Below, piece by piece: positions 1 through 8,811 of a stretch of 64,000 bases of DNA. Each line of letters starts with the position of its first letter. Position 1 is the first letter of the stretch. The notes beneath the pieces were generated by a model. It ran no database searches. It was not told where the DNA came from and saw only the letters and a list, made by a program, of their open reading frames with translations. The stretch lies in the NCBI RefSeq assembly GCF_004912155.1, contig NZ_STGX01000011.1, forward strand, positions 67,640-131,639, read 5' to 3'. Source of the DNA: Glycomyces paridis. Its GTDB lineage: Bacteria; Actinomycetota; Actinomycetes; Mycobacteriales; Micromonosporaceae. A program made the translations under genes and the position numbers.

Positions 1-2
1 TC

Positions 3-116
3 GCCGTATCATTAAAAAACGTGACCCTCGACCGCACGGTCATCCCGACCGAAGACCAGGTCGACGACGCCGAACTCCAGGACGGGGCCGAGACCTCCCC
101 GCCGCCGCAGGACTGA
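3..116 (+). CDS. C-terminal fragment of an unidentified protein (truncated by window start)
   Basis: An open frame enters from the left edge and ends at TGA 114-116. About 37 residues are visible, ending in an acidic and proline-rich tail (..SPPPQD). This is too little to assign a family. GC-rich third positions and the clean stop before the PHO-box promoter region make it a likely real 3' end. The five A's at positions 16-20 are unusual for this genome. Confidence 0.5.
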   Translation, partial: AVSLKNVTLDRTVIPTEDQVDDAELQDGAETSPPPQD

Positions 117-145
117 CGGGCGGCTCGACTCCGAGCCGATCCTGA

Positions 146-167
146 GTTCACCCCGGGTTCACTTCAA
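146..167 (+). promoter_or_regulatory. Putative PhoP (PHO) box, two 11-bp direct repeats
   Basis: GTTCACCCCGG (146-156) is followed without a gap by GTTCACTTCAA (157-167). This is the 11-bp direct-repeat arrangement of actinobacterial PhoP boxes, whose core is GTTCACC. It lies 47 bases before the ATG of the VTC-domain gene. A TTGACT hexamer follows at 179-184, but no good -10 was found. PhoP control is inferred from the match only. Confidence 0.6.
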
Positions 168-213
168 GCGGACCGGGCTTGACTCGTCGCGTTCCCGATC
201 GAAAGGAGCGCCG

Positions 214-1059
214 ATGAGCGGACCCGACGCACCCCCCGCCGAGCCCGGCGACCTGCGCCGCACCGCCAGCGCACTGCACTCGTTCAACCGGTTCGAGATC
301 AAGTACCTCCTCTCCTACGAGGACGTGCCGCGGCTGCGCGAGGAACTGGCCGCGCGCATGGAGGCCGACCCGTACACGCGCCGCGGCGGCTACCCCGTCG
401 CGAGCCTGTACTACGACTCGCCCTCGCTGCGGTACTACTGGGAGAAGATCGAGGGCCTGCGCTTCCGCCGCAAGCTGCGCGTGCGCGCCTACGGCGAGCG
501 CGGCGACCTCACCGACGACTCGCCGGTGTACCTGGAGATCAAGCAGCGGGTCAACCGCGTGACGCAGAAACGCCGCGTCCGCGTCCCCTACCGGCTCGCC
601 CGCCGCCTGTGCGACGACGCGGTCCTCATCGATCACGCCCCCGAGCAGCGGGCGTTCCTGGAGGAGGTCCTCGGCCTGGTCGAGGGCCACGGGCTGCGGC
701 CCACCGCGATCACCGCCTACCAGCGCGAGGCCTACCTCGGCTCGGACGCCGACCTGGGCCTGCGCGTCACCCTCGACCACCGGGTGCGCGGGCGCGACCG
801 CGACTTCCACTTGGGCGCCGAGGTCGAGAACCGGCTCATCATCCCGCCGCACAAGGCGGTCGTGGAGGTCAAGGCCAACGAACGGGTCCCGTACTGGGTC
901 ACCGACACGGCCGCGCGCCTGGGCATGTCCGTCGTGCGCATCTCCAAGTACTGCCAGAGCATCGAGGCGCACGGGCTGGCCCCGCGCTCGGTGTTCCACG
1001 TCCCGACCGAGGACGACCACTCGGTCCGCTCCAGGGCCGAAGCGACCGCTTCCCTCTAA
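214..1059 (+). CDS. VTC-domain (polyphosphate polymerase-like) protein
   Basis: This 281-residue protein is almost wholly one VTC domain, the tunnel fold first known from yeast vacuolar polyphosphate polymerase Vtc4. Visible signature residues are RFEIKY (26-31), SLYYDS (about 65-71), KLRVRAYG (about 86-93), a Glu-Ile-Lys strand near 108 and a second V-E-V-K strand near 217. These basic and acidic residues line the tunnel in the family. There are no membrane spans, so it should be cytoplasmic. The start is set by GAAAGGAG 8 bases upstream. It is first in an operon with DUF4956 and CotH proteins, a set often found together in bacteria. It may polymerise or bind phosphate chains, but bacterial activity is rarely proven. 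The PHO box upstream fits a phosphate role. Confidence 0.85.
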   Translation: MSGPDAPPAEPGDLRRTASALHSFNRFEIKYLLSYEDVPRLREELAARMEADPYTRRGGYPVASLYYDSPSLRYYWEKIEGLRFRRKLRVRAYGERGDLTDDSPVYLEIKQRVNRVTQKRRVRVPYRLARRLCDDAVLIDHAPEQRAFLEEVLGLVEGHGLRPTAITAYQREAYLGSDADLGLRVTLDHRVRGRDRDFHLGAEVENRLIIPPHKAVVEVKANERVPYWVTDTAARLGMSVVRISKYCQSIEAHGLAPRSVFHVPTEDDHSVRSRAEATASL

Positions 1060-1077
1060 CCGAAACAGAAAGCGACC

Positions 1078-1761
1078 ATGGACTTCCTCACCGGTTTCAA
1101 CGACCTCTCCGCGGAGTTCAGCGTGGCGGACATCGCCATCTCGCTGACCCTCTCCTTCATCCTCAGCTGCGCGATCGGCGTCGTCTACCGCCGCACGCAC
1201 CAGAACGTCTCCTACAGCCAGTCCTATGTGCAGACCCTCATCGTCATGGGCCTGGTCATCTCGGTGATCATGCTCATCGTCGGCTCGAACGTGGCGCGGG
1301 CCTTCGCGCTCGTCGGCGCGCTCTCGATCATCCGGTTCCGCAACGCCCTCAAGGAGACCCGCGACGTCGGGTACATCTTCCTGGTGATGGGCGTGGGCAT
1401 GGCCTGCGGCACCCGGTTCTACCTGCTGGCGATCATCGCCACCGTCGTGGTGTGCCTGGTGCTGCTCATCATGCACCGCTTCAACTGGTTCCACCACAAC
1501 GTGCAGCGCCAGGTCGTCAAGGTCCACGTGCCGACCGACGAGGACTACACCGGCCGCATCGACGACGTGCTCATCCGCAACACCGACGAGTTCGAGCAGG
1601 TGAGCATGGAGACGATTCGCGGCGGCGCCCTGATCGAGACCACGTACACCGTGCGCCTCAAGAAGGGCAGGACACCGGCCGGGCTCCTCGGCGAGCTGCG
1701 CGACGTGACCGCGGGCCAGCAGGTGACCGTGCTGACCGGTTACGACCAGACGGACCTGTAG
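1078..1761 (+). CDS. DUF4956 integral membrane protein
   Basis: A 227-residue protein with hydrophobic segments near residues 15-37, 52-70, 72-84, 96-114 and 115-133, followed by a soluble C-terminal half of about 90 residues. The arginine-rich stretch between the central spans (IIRFRNALKETRDVGY) is the conserved signature of DUF4956. It begins 18 bases after the VTC gene and its stop overlaps the CotH start, so the three genes are translationally linked. The molecular role is unknown. The position between a VTC protein and a CotH protein suggests it is the membrane partner of a phosphate-chain or surface-phosphorylation system; this is inference. Confidence 0.85.
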   Translation: MDFLTGFNDLSAEFSVADIAISLTLSFILSCAIGVVYRRTHQNVSYSQSYVQTLIVMGLVISVIMLIVGSNVARAFALVGALSIIRFRNALKETRDVGYIFLVMGVGMACGTRFYLLAIIATVVVCLVLLIMHRFNWFHHNVQRQVVKVHVPTDEDYTGRIDDVLIRNTDEFEQVSMETIRGGALIETTYTVRLKKGRTPAGLLGELRDVTAGQQVTVLTGYDQTDL

Positions 1762-3413
1762 TGGCGGCCGGAAGCCTGCGGCACCGCATCCCGGTGCGGC
1801 TGCGCCACCACTGGAGGCTCATCGCGGGGTCGGTCGGGCTCGTCGCGGTCCTCGTCCTCGTCGTCGGGACCGTGCGGGCGACCGCGCTGGTGTACTCCGA
1901 CGCGAACGAGGGTTTCGTGGTCACGAACGACGTGGGGAACGACGTGGACCTGTTCGACACGTCGGTGGCGCACGAGATCTCGCTGTCGTACGACGAGGGC
2001 GACTACGACGAGATGGTCGAGGCCTTCGAGGACTCCGGCGAGAAGGGCTGGATCAAGGCCGACGTCACGATCGACGGCGTCACCGTCCATGACGTCGGCA
2101 TCCGGTTGAAGGGCAACTCGACGCTCTCGGCGCTCGGCGGCGGCATGTCGGCGGGCGGCGAGGAGGGCGGCTTCCCCGGGGGCGGCGAGATGCCGGAGGG
2201 CATGGAGTTGCCCGAAGGCATGGCGGCGCCCGAGGACGGCGAGATGCCCGAGGGCATGGAGTTCCCCGGCGGCATGGGCGGTTCGACGCTCAGCCTCGAC
2301 GACCCCGAGGGGCTGCCGTGGCTGGTGGACTTCTCGAAGTACGTCGACGGGCAGGTCTACCAGGGCAACAGGCAGATCAGTCTGCGGGTGGACTCGTCGA
2401 TGGGCGGCGGCGGCGAGGGGACCTCGCTGAACGAGGCCGTGACGCTGGAGCTGCTGGAGGCGAGCGGCCGGTCCTCGTACGACTGGACCTATTCGACGGT
2501 GTCGGTGAACGGCGGCGAGGCCGTGACGCGCCGGGTCGTGGACATCATGGACGTGACCTGGGCCGAGGACGAGTACGGGGAGGACGCCGGGGTGCTCTAC
2601 AAGGCGCTGTCGACCGGTTCGTTCACGTACCAGGGCGCCGACCCCGAGGAGTACGAGGACGACTTCAAGCAGTTGAGCATGGAGGGCTCCTACGACGCGC
2701 AGCCGCTCATCGACTTCCTGGAGTGGCTGGGCGAGGCCGACGACGCGACCTTCGACGCGGAGCTGGGCGACTGGGTCGACGTCGAGTCGTTCGCGGCCTA
2801 CACGGCGTTCCAGAACCTCGTCGCGAACGGCGACGACATGGCCGGGCCGGGTCAGAACTACTACCTCTGGTACGACTTCGAGACCGGGCTCATCTCGATC
2901 CTGACCTGGGACGTGGACCTGACGCTCCAGAGCGCCGACCTCTCGCCCGAGGACACCGCCTCGCTCGGCGGCATGGGCGGGGGCGGCTTCGGCGGCGGGC
3001 AGGAGGGCGCCGAAGGCGAGGCGCCCGAGGGCGCGGCCGAAGGCGGCGAGATGCCGGAGGGGATGGAGTTCCCTGGGGGCGGCCAGATGCCGGAGGGCAT
3101 GGAGATGCCCGAAGGCATGGAGTTCCCTGAAGGCGGTCAGATGCCCGGCGGCGAGGACGGCGGGTTCGGGGGCATGGGCGGCAACGAGCTCAAGGAGCGG
3201 TTCCTCGCGTCCGAGGCGTTCCAGGACGAGTACGACGCCGCCTACCTGGGGCTGTACGACTCGCTGCTGGCCTCGGGCGCCGCGCTCGACGCCGTGGCGA
3301 CCGCGCAGGCGGCCGCGGAGCTGAACGGCGCGGACGCCGCGTCCTCGGCCGAGTCGCTGGCCTCGATCGTCCAGCAGCGCACCGAGTTCCTCGCCGGAGA
3401 ACTCGCGCGGTAG
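1761..3413 (+). CDS. CotH-family protein with Met-Pro-Glu-Gly repeats
   Basis: The GTG at 1761 shares its G with the TAG of the DUF4956 gene, so the product is 550 residues. Residues about 18-42 form one membrane anchor and the rest is extracytoplasmic. CotH-fold landmarks are RLKGNST (about 115-121), DFSKYVDGQ with the following beta strand, and the metal-site strand around WDVD (about 383-386). Spore-coat CotH proteins are atypical secreted kinases, and the RxKGNS and WDxD motifs are the expected catalytic/metal parts. Two low-complexity inserts rich in MPEGME units sit at about 130-175 and 405-475, just after these landmarks. It probably acts at the cell surface. No spore role should be inferred from the family name. 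Confidence 0.85.
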   Translation: MAAGSLRHRIPVRLRHHWRLIAGSVGLVAVLVLVVGTVRATALVYSDANEGFVVTNDVGNDVDLFDTSVAHEISLSYDEGDYDEMVEAFEDSGEKGWIKADVTIDGVTVHDVGIRLKGNSTLSALGGGMSAGGEEGGFPGGGEMPEGMELPEGMAAPEDGEMPEGMEFPGGMGGSTLSLDDPEGLPWLVDFSKYVDGQVYQGNRQISLRVDSSMGGGGEGTSLNEAVTLELLEASGRSSYDWTYSTVSVNGGEAVTRRVVDIMDVTWAEDEYGEDAGVLYKALSTGSFTYQGADPEEYEDDFKQLSMEGSYDAQPLIDFLEWLGEADDATFDAELGDWVDVESFAAYTAFQNLVANGDDMAGPGQNYYLWYDFETGLISILTWDVDLTLQSADLSPEDTASLGGMGGGGFGGGQEGAEGEAPEGAAEGGEMPEGMEFPGGGQMPEGMEMPEGMEFPEGGQMPGGEDGGFGGMGGNELKERFLASEAFQDEYDAAYLGLYDSLLASGAALDAVATAQAAAELNGADAASSAESLASIVQQRTEFLAGELAR

Positions 3414-3418
3414 AAACG

Positions 3419-3456
3419 GGAGGGCCCCTGACGCGGCACGGCGTCAGGGGCCCTCC
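3419..3456. terminator. Bidirectional hairpin between convergent CotH and mgtE genes
   Basis: A perfect 16-bp stem (3419-3434 with 3441-3456) closes a 6-base loop. It lies 5 bases past the CotH stop and 9 bases past the mgtE stop on the other strand, so it can serve both. Confidence 0.85.
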
Positions 3457-3465
3457 GTTCGCGCT

Positions 3466-4812
3466 TCAGCCGGTCAGGACCGGACCGAGGACCAGGGCGG
3501 CGACCGAGAAGTAGATGAGCAGGCCCGTGGCATCGCACAGGGTCGAGACCATCGGGGCCGAGACGAGGGCCGGGTCGATGCCCACCTTCTTCGCCACCAG
3601 CGGCAGCAGCGAGCCGACGAACGTCGACCAGGTGCAGATGACCAGGAGCGTCAGGGCGATGATGAGCCCTATGTCCCAGCCGTAGACGAACCCGACGACG
3701 GGACCGCCCACGGCCGCGAGCATGACGCCGAGCAGGAAGCCCACGCGCGACTCGCGCCAGGTGATTCGGAAGGCGTCGGAGAAGCGGACCTCGCCGACGG
3801 CCATGGCGCGGATGATCGTCACCGAGGCCTGCGAGCCGGAGTTCCCGCCGGTGCCGGTCAGCAGCGAGATGAAGACCGCGAGGACCGTGACGTTGGCGAG
3901 GTAGGTCTCGTAGTAGTTGAGCACCGTCACCGTGAGCGAGGCGGAGACTGCCAGGACCAGCAGCCACACCGCGCGTTTGCGCGCGAGCATGAACACGCCC
4001 GCCGAGAGGTAGGGCCGCTCCAGGGGCTCGGAACCGCCGGCGCGGACCGCGTCCTCGGTGTCCTCGGCCTCCAGGACCTCCATGGCGTCGTCCCAGGTGA
4101 TCATCCCGACGAGGCGCTCCTCGTGGTCGACCACGGCGAGCGCGATGAGGTTCGCCTCCTGGATGAGGCGGGCGGCCTCCTCCTGGTCGGTGTCGGTGGA
4201 GACCTGGTAGTGCTCGTCGGCGATGAGGTCGGTGACGAGCGTGTCGGGGTCGGCGCTGACGAGGTCGGCGAGGGTGACGGTGCCGAGGAGCTTCCGGTGC
4301 CCGTCGACCACGGGAAGGACGTCGAGGTGGCGGGGGCGCTCGCGCAGGTGCCTGATCCGCTCGATGGCCGCCGCGGCGGTCATCGACGCGCGCAGCGACA
4401 CGTAGTCGGGGGTCATGATGCGCCCGGCGGACTCGGGCTCGTAGCCCAGCAGCTGCGCGGTGGTGCGCCGGTCGGAGGCGCTGAGCTGGGACTGGAACCG
4501 GGTCGCGACCTTGGCGGGCATCTCGTCGAAGAGCTTGGCCCGGTCGTCGGTCTCCATCGACTCCAGCAGCTCGCGCACGAAGTCGGTCTTGAGCCCGTCG
4601 AGCAGCTCCTGCTGGTGGACGGGGTCGAGCTCCTCGAAGACGGCGAGCGCGCGGTCCTTGTGGAGCAGCCGGAACCGGAGTGCCTGTTCGGCCAGGTCCA
4701 TGCGGGGCAGTTCTTCGGCGAGTTCGACGGTCGAGGTGTCGGCGAGTTCCAGACGGAGCGCCGCGAGTTCGTCCACCGCCGCGGGCGAGATGGGCTGAAT
4801 GGTCGTTGCCAT
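3466..4812 (-). CDS. mgtE: MgtE magnesium transporter/channel
   Basis: A 448-residue protein with the full MgtE layout: a cytoplasmic helical N domain (about 25-130), a CBS pair (about 135-255) and a five-span transmembrane domain (about 275-448). The conserved pore signature TGGNSGSQAS and the C-terminal DPALVSAP...D-A-T-G segment, with the metal-site aspartate, are both present. It admits Mg2+ and is gated by Mg2+ binding in the N and CBS domains. AGGAGG lies 10 bases before the ATG. A CCTC just upstream can pair with the GAGG of this site (4-bp stem, 7-base loop). A short leader ORF precedes the gene (4881-4979). A second Mg2+ transporter, corA, is at 35.1 kb. Confidence 0.95.
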   Translation of the reverse strand: MATTIQPISPAAVDELAALRLELADTSTVELAEELPRMDLAEQALRFRLLHKDRALAVFEELDPVHQQELLDGLKTDFVRELLESMETDDRAKLFDEMPAKVATRFQSQLSASDRRTTAQLLGYEPESAGRIMTPDYVSLRASMTAAAAIERIRHLRERPRHLDVLPVVDGHRKLLGTVTLADLVSADPDTLVTDLIADEHYQVSTDTDQEEAARLIQEANLIALAVVDHEERLVGMITWDDAMEVLEAEDTEDAVRAGGSEPLERPYLSAGVFMLARKRAVWLLVLAVSASLTVTVLNYYETYLANVTVLAVFISLLTGTGGNSGSQASVTIIRAMAVGEVRFSDAFRITWRESRVGFLLGVMLAAVGGPVVGFVYGWDIGLIIALTLLVICTWSTFVGSLLPLVAKKVGIDPALVSAPMVSTLCDATGLLIYFSVAALVLGPVLTG

Positions 4813-4880
4813 GCGTCAGCCGCCTCCTAACACGAGGAAAGGGCCGTGCCGCTCACCTCGCGTCAGTAGATACGCGCAGG

Positions 4881-4979
4881 TCAGGTCGCCCGCTTCACGA
4901 TAAGAGGGCGCGAGGCACGGTGAAAGGAAAATGGGAAGAACACGTCGGTATCTCGACTAGATCCGGGGTCGTCGCCCAT
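4881..4979 (-). CDS. Candidate mgtE leader peptide (32 residues)
   Basis: An ATG at 4979 with a strong GGAGG 8 bases upstream opens a 32-codon frame ending at 4881, 68 bases before mgtE. The peptide starts Met-Gly-Asp-Asp-Pro and has an aromatic stretch (FFPFSF, residues 14-19). Codon use is unlike the neighbouring genes (TTT, CTT, CCA, TCT, AGT). Leader peptides with early Asp/Glu and Pro codons sense Mg2+ in enterobacterial mgtA (MgtL) by destabilising the translating ribosome. A similar role here is inference from position and composition. I found no match to the M-box riboswitch core. Confidence 0.45.
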   Translation of the reverse strand: MGDDPGSSRDTDVFFPFSFHRASRPLIVKRAT

Positions 4980-5109
4980 GGCCCTCACCTCCTCGGGTCG
5001 CAGTGCGTCTGGCCGCTTCAGGGTACCCCTCCCATGTGAACAACATCGCTTCCTGGGGTTCCCAGAGACTCGCAGCTCACACCGGGACTGAACGGACAGT
5101 GAACGCGAA

Positions 5110-5135
5110 AGGGCCGGATCTGTCGATCCGGCCCT
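5110..5135 (-). terminator. Terminator of gatCAB
   Basis: A perfect 11-bp stem (5110-5120 with 5125-5135) with a TGTC loop lies 12 bases past the gatB stop. Confidence 0.8.
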
Positions 5136-5147
5136 CGCTGTGGTGGA

Positions 5148-6635
5148 CTAGCTCAGCTTGTCCAGGATGATCTGACGGACCGTGGCCGCGTCGGCCTGGC
5201 CCTTGGTGGCCTTCATGACGGCGCCGATGAGGACGCCGGCGGCGGCGTGGGTGCCGCCGCGGATCTTGTCGGCGACGGCGGGGTTGGCGGCGATGGCCTC
5301 GTCCACGGCGGTCTCGAGGGCGCCGGTGTCGGAGACGACTTCGAGGCCGCGCGCGGCGGCGACCTCGGCCGGGGAGCCCTCGCCGGCGAGGACGCCGTCG
5401 ATGACCTGGCGGGCGAGCTTGTCGTTGAGGCGGCCGTCGTCCACCATGCCCTGGAGTTCGGCGACCTGGGCGGGCGTGACGGCGAGGGCGGCGAGCTCGT
5501 CGCCGGTCTCGTTGGCGTGGCGGGAGAGTTCGCCGAGCCACCACTTGACGGCGCCGGCGGCGCCGGCCCCGGCGGCGATGGTGGCCTCGATGAGGTCGAC
5601 GGCGTCGGCGTTGACCACCGACTGCATCTCCTTGTCCCCCAGGGCCCATGCGGCCTGGAGGCGCTCGCGGCGCTTGCGCGGGAGCTCGGGGAGCGAGGCG
5701 CGCAGCTCCTCGACCCACTCGCGGGAGGGCTCCATGACGGCCAGGTCGGGCTCGGGGAAGTACCGGTAGTCGGTGGCCTCCTCTTTGGAGCGGCCGGGAC
5801 TGGTCTCGCCGGTGGCCTCGTGGAAGTGGCGGGTCTCCTGGAAGATCCGCTCGCCGGAGTCCAGGAGCGCGGACTGGCGGCGCACCTCGTAGCGCACGGC
5901 CCGCTCGACCGAGCGCAGCGAGTTGACGTTCTTCGTCTCGGTACGGGTGCCCCACTCCTCGCCGGGCCGGTTCAGCGAGAGGTTGACGTCGCAGCGCAGG
6001 GAGCCCTGCTCCATGCGGACATCGGAGACACCGAGGGAGCGGACGATGTCGCGCAGCTCGGCGGTGTAGGCGCGGGCGACCTCGGGGGCGAGCGCGCCGG
6101 TCCCGGGGACGGGCTTGGTGACGATCTCCACGAGCGGGATGCCCGCCCGGTTGTAGTCCACGAGGGACTCGGTGGCGCCGTGGATGCGGCCGGTGGCGCC
6201 GCCGACGTGGAGGGTCTTGCCGGTGTCCTCTTCGAGGTGGACGCGCTCGATCTCGACCCGGTAGGTCTCGCCTTCCACGACGACCTCGACGAAGCCCTCC
6301 TCGCAGAGGGGCTCCTCGTACTGGCTGGTCTGGAAGTTCTTCGGCATGTCCGGGTAGAAGTAGTTCTTGCGGGCGAAGCGGGTCCACTCGGCGATGCGGC
6401 AGTTGAGCGCGAGGCCGATCTTGATGGTGGCCTCGACGGCGGCGCGGTTGGCGACCGGCAGGGCGCCGGGCAGGGCCAGGCACACCGGGCAGACCTGCGT
6501 GTTCGGCTCGGCGCCGAAGGCGGTGGCGCAGCCGCAGAACATCTTGGTGCGCGTGTCGAGTTCGATGTGGGTCTCGAGGCCGAGGACGGGCTCGTAGGTC
6601 TCGACGGCCTGCTCGAAGGTGTTCAATTTGGTCAC
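5148..6635 (-). CDS. gatB: Asp-tRNA(Asn)/Glu-tRNA(Gln) amidotransferase subunit B
   Basis: A 495-residue GatB. The N-terminal catalytic domain shows the LGLETHIEL signature (residues 19-27) and the CGCATAFG...CPVC cysteines that bind zinc. The C-terminal GatB/YqeY tail domain spans roughly 345-495. GatB binds misacylated Glu-tRNA(Gln) or Asp-tRNA(Asn), activates the side chain with ATP and amidates it with ammonia channelled from GatA. The gene starts 3 bases after the gatA stop and ends the gatCAB operon, with a hairpin just downstream. Length is normal for the family. Confidence 0.97.
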   Translation of the reverse strand: MTKLNTFEQAVETYEPVLGLETHIELDTRTKMFCGCATAFGAEPNTQVCPVCLALPGALPVANRAAVEATIKIGLALNCRIAEWTRFARKNYFYPDMPKNFQTSQYEEPLCEEGFVEVVVEGETYRVEIERVHLEEDTGKTLHVGGATGRIHGATESLVDYNRAGIPLVEIVTKPVPGTGALAPEVARAYTAELRDIVRSLGVSDVRMEQGSLRCDVNLSLNRPGEEWGTRTETKNVNSLRSVERAVRYEVRRQSALLDSGERIFQETRHFHEATGETSPGRSKEEATDYRYFPEPDLAVMEPSREWVEELRASLPELPRKRRERLQAAWALGDKEMQSVVNADAVDLIEATIAAGAGAAGAVKWWLGELSRHANETGDELAALAVTPAQVAELQGMVDDGRLNDKLARQVIDGVLAGEGSPAEVAAARGLEVVSDTGALETAVDEAIAANPAVADKIRGGTHAAAGVLIGAVMKATKGQADAATVRQIILDKLS

Positions 6636-6638
6636 GTG

Positions 6639-8141
6639 CTAGTTCCCTTCGATCTCGGGCGCGGTGTCGGCGAGGAGGACGTCCTGGGTGGACTCCAGGG
6701 CGGCGGCGACGCGGTAGGTGACGTCGTCGCCGAGGACCGGGCCCATGACCTGGAGGCCGACGGGCATCCCCTCGGAGAGGCCGACGGGCACGGAGACGGC
6801 GGGGCCGCCGTACATGTTCGTCGGGATCGTGTAGAGGTCGGCGAGGTACATCTGGTACGGGTCGCCGGTGCGGGCGCCGAACTCGAAGGCGACGAACGGC
6901 GTGGTCGGGCTGACGATGGCGTCGACCGACGCGAAGGCCTTCTCGAAGTCCTGCTTGATGAGCGTGCGGACCTTCTGGGCCTTGCCATAGAACGCGTCCA
7001 CGTACCCGGCGCTGAGCGCGTAGGTGCCGAGGATGATGCGGCGCTTGACCTCCGGGCCGAAGCCCGCTTCGCGGGTGAGGCTCATGACCTCTTCGAGCGA
7101 GTGCTTGCCGTCGTCGCCGGCGCGCAGGCCGTAGCGGACGCCGTCGTAGCGGGCCAGGTTCGAGGAGGCCTCGGACGGGGCGATGAGGTAGTAGGTCGGC
7201 AGCGCGTACGCGAAGGACGGGCAGGAGACCTCCACGATCTCGGCCCCGAGCTTCACGAGCTGCTCCACGCCCGCTTCGTAGGCGGCGATGACGCCCGGTT
7301 CGGCGGCGTCGGCGCCCTCCTTGAACTCCTTGACGACGCCGAGCCTGACGCCGGTGAGGTCGCCGGTCGCGCCGAGGCGGGCGGCCTCCACGACGGGCGG
7401 GACGGGCGCGTCGATGGAGGTCGAGTCGCGCGGGTCGTAGCCGGAGATGACCTCGTGGAGCAGCGCGCCGTCGAGGGCGTTGCGCGAGACCGGGCCCGGG
7501 GTGTCCAGTGAGGACGAGAAGGCGATGAGCCCGTAGCGGGAGTTGCCGCCGTAGGTGGGCTTGGCGCCGAAGGTGCCGGTGACGGCGCCGGGCTGGCGGA
7601 TCGAGCCGCCGGTGTCGGTGCCGATGGCGAGCGGGGCCATCTTCGCGGCGACCGCGGCCGCGGAGCCGCCGCCGGAGCCGCCGGGGATGCGCCCGGTGTC
7701 CCACGGGTTGCGGGTCGGGAAGTACGCGGAGTACTCGGTGGAGGAGCCCATCGCGAACTCGTCCATGTTGGTCTTGCCGAGGATCGGCATCCGCGCGGCC
7801 TTGATGCGCTCGGTGATCGTGGCGTCGTAGGGCGGGATCCAGCCTTCGAGGATCTTCGAGGCGGCGGTGGTCGGCAGGCCCTTGGTGACCACGACGTCCT
7901 TGACGGCGATCGGGACGCCCGCGAGCGGGCCGAGGTCCTCGCCCGCGGCGACGGCGGCGTCGACCTCGGCGGCGACGGCGAGCGCGCCTTCGCGGTCGAC
8001 GTGCAGGAACGCCTTGACGGTGCCGTCGACGGCCGCGATGCGGTCGAGGAACGCGGTGGTGACGGCGACGGAGGTCAGGCGGCCCTCGCGGATGTCCGCG
8101 GCCAGTTCGGCGGCGGTGCGGTCGATGATGCGGTCGGTCAT
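6639..8141 (-). CDS. gatA: Asp-tRNA(Asn)/Glu-tRNA(Gln) amidotransferase subunit A
   Basis: A 500-residue amidase-signature enzyme that hydrolyses glutamine and passes ammonia to GatB. The Ser-cisSer-Lys triad is visible as the Lys of VPIAVKD (about residue 80), GGSGGGSAA (about 152-160) and GTDTGGSIR (about 173-181). The following KPTYG...[13 protein letters not shown] stretch is typical of GatA rather than other amidases. The start overlaps the gatC stop as TGATG, and gatB follows 3 bases after the stop, so the three subunits are co-translated. Confidence 0.97.
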   Translation of the reverse strand: MTDRIIDRTAAELAADIREGRLTSVAVTTAFLDRIAAVDGTVKAFLHVDREGALAVAAEVDAAVAAGEDLGPLAGVPIAVKDVVVTKGLPTTAASKILEGWIPPYDATITERIKAARMPILGKTNMDEFAMGSSTEYSAYFPTRNPWDTGRIPGGSGGGSAAAVAAKMAPLAIGTDTGGSIRQPGAVTGTFGAKPTYGGNSRYGLIAFSSSLDTPGPVSRNALDGALLHEVISGYDPRDSTSIDAPVPPVVEAARLGATGDLTGVRLGVVKEFKEGADAAEPGVIAAYEAGVEQLVKLGAEIVEVSCPSFAYALPTYYLIAPSEASSNLARYDGVRYGLRAGDDGKHSLEEVMSLTREAGFGPEVKRRIILGTYALSAGYVDAFYGKAQKVRTLIKQDFEKAFASVDAIVSPTTPFVAFEFGARTGDPYQMYLADLYTIPTNMYGGPAVSVPVGLSEGMPVGLQVMGPVLGDDVTYRVAAALESTQDVLLADTAPEIEGN

Positions 8142-8440
8142 CAGGCCTCCTCGTCCAGGATGCGCGGGACACGGAAGCGGTCCTCGGCGGTGTCGGGGCC
8201 GCCGGCGAGGACGGCGTCGCGGGGCAGGGACGGCTGGGGCTGGTCTTCCCTGAACACGTTCACCAGCGGCACCGCGTGCGAGGTCGGCTGGACGCCGTCC
8301 GTGTCGACGTCGGCGAGCGTCTTCATCGATTCGAGGATGACGTCGAGCTGGCCGGCGAAGGCGTCGAGCTCGTCATCGGTGACTTCGAGGCGGGCCAGCC
8401 GCGCCAGGTGCGCGACCTCCTCGCGTGAAATCGTACTCAC
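8141..8440 (-). CDS. gatC: Asp-tRNA(Asn)/Glu-tRNA(Gln) amidotransferase subunit C
   Basis: A 99-residue GatC with the usual start, [20 protein letters not shown], and the PTSHAVPL...FREDQP segment near the C-terminus. It wraps around GatA and GatB and stabilises the complex. The start is GTG with only a weak AGGAAA upstream. It is the first gene of gatCAB. A TAGACT hexamer (-10-like, minus strand) lies about 45 bases upstream in the sequence GGCCTAGACTCG; the same string occurs upstream of tig. Confidence 0.95.
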   Translation of the reverse strand: MSTISREEVAHLARLARLEVTDDELDAFAGQLDVILESMKTLADVDTDGVQPTSHAVPLVNVFREDQPQPSLPRDAVLAGGPDTAEDRFRVPRILDEEA

Positions 8441-8811
8441 GACAGGTGTTTCCTAACGGTTACTAGCTGCGGGAAGACCAGTCGAGTCTAGGCCGTGCGC
8501 GGCGCGGGCCCGAGGCGGGCACCGTGGAGAGTGGCCGGGCCCGGCACGGGCTTACCCGGCGCTGTGACGAAGCTGGCGCGAAAAGGGTTCGACAGGAATC
8601 GGGCGGTATGGATGTCCACCCCTAGCCACGGCGAATGTGACGTGATACTCTCTCGTTACTGGTTCGGAACGGGTTTCCTGGTTTCCTTTCTGTTTCCTTG
8701 CTAAGAACGAGTCGGTGGGTGTTCCGACTTGTGGTGGTGTTCTCGGACCAGTGCAGGCCCCGGGCGAAAGCCCGGGGTCTGATTCGTGCTCTGGGGTGTT
8801 CCCTTGTCCCC
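8441..8811. other. Intergenic region between gatC and the ABC exporter
   Basis: 371 bases without a convincing gene. It holds the ABC-operon terminator hairpin (8758-8777), three GTTTCC copies on the plus strand (8673, 8681, 8692) in an unusually T-rich stretch, and presumably the gatC promoter. A 69-codon plus-strand ORF (8495-8704) is not convincing because it lacks a ribosome site and GC-biased codons. Confidence 0.5.
8758..8777 (-). terminator. Terminator of the ABC exporter operon
   Basis: A perfect 8-bp G/C stem (8758-8765 with 8770-8777) closed by a four-base loop, 35 bases past the stop of the second exporter gene. Confidence 0.7.

Noticed and set aside
609-1760. N-terminal extension of the CotH ORF back to 609
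   Set aside because: This part overlaps the VTC and DUF4956 genes in another frame and is proline/arginine-rich noise. The GTG at 1761, overlapping the TAG of the DUF4956 gene, is the likely start.
1761-3413. Spore-coat function for the CotH-family protein
   Set aside because: The family name comes from Bacillus. Here the protein is membrane-anchored in an operon with VTC and DUF4956 proteins, and no sporulation gene is close.
4840-5060. M-box (ykoK) magnesium riboswitch before mgtE
   Set aside because: A GGTGAGG string occurs, but I did not see the conserved GCTGCTGCCC-type core or the required stem order.
8495-8704. 69-codon plus-strand ORF between gatC and the ABC exporter
   Set aside because: No ribosome-binding site and no normal codon bias; it lies over the probable gatC promoter.
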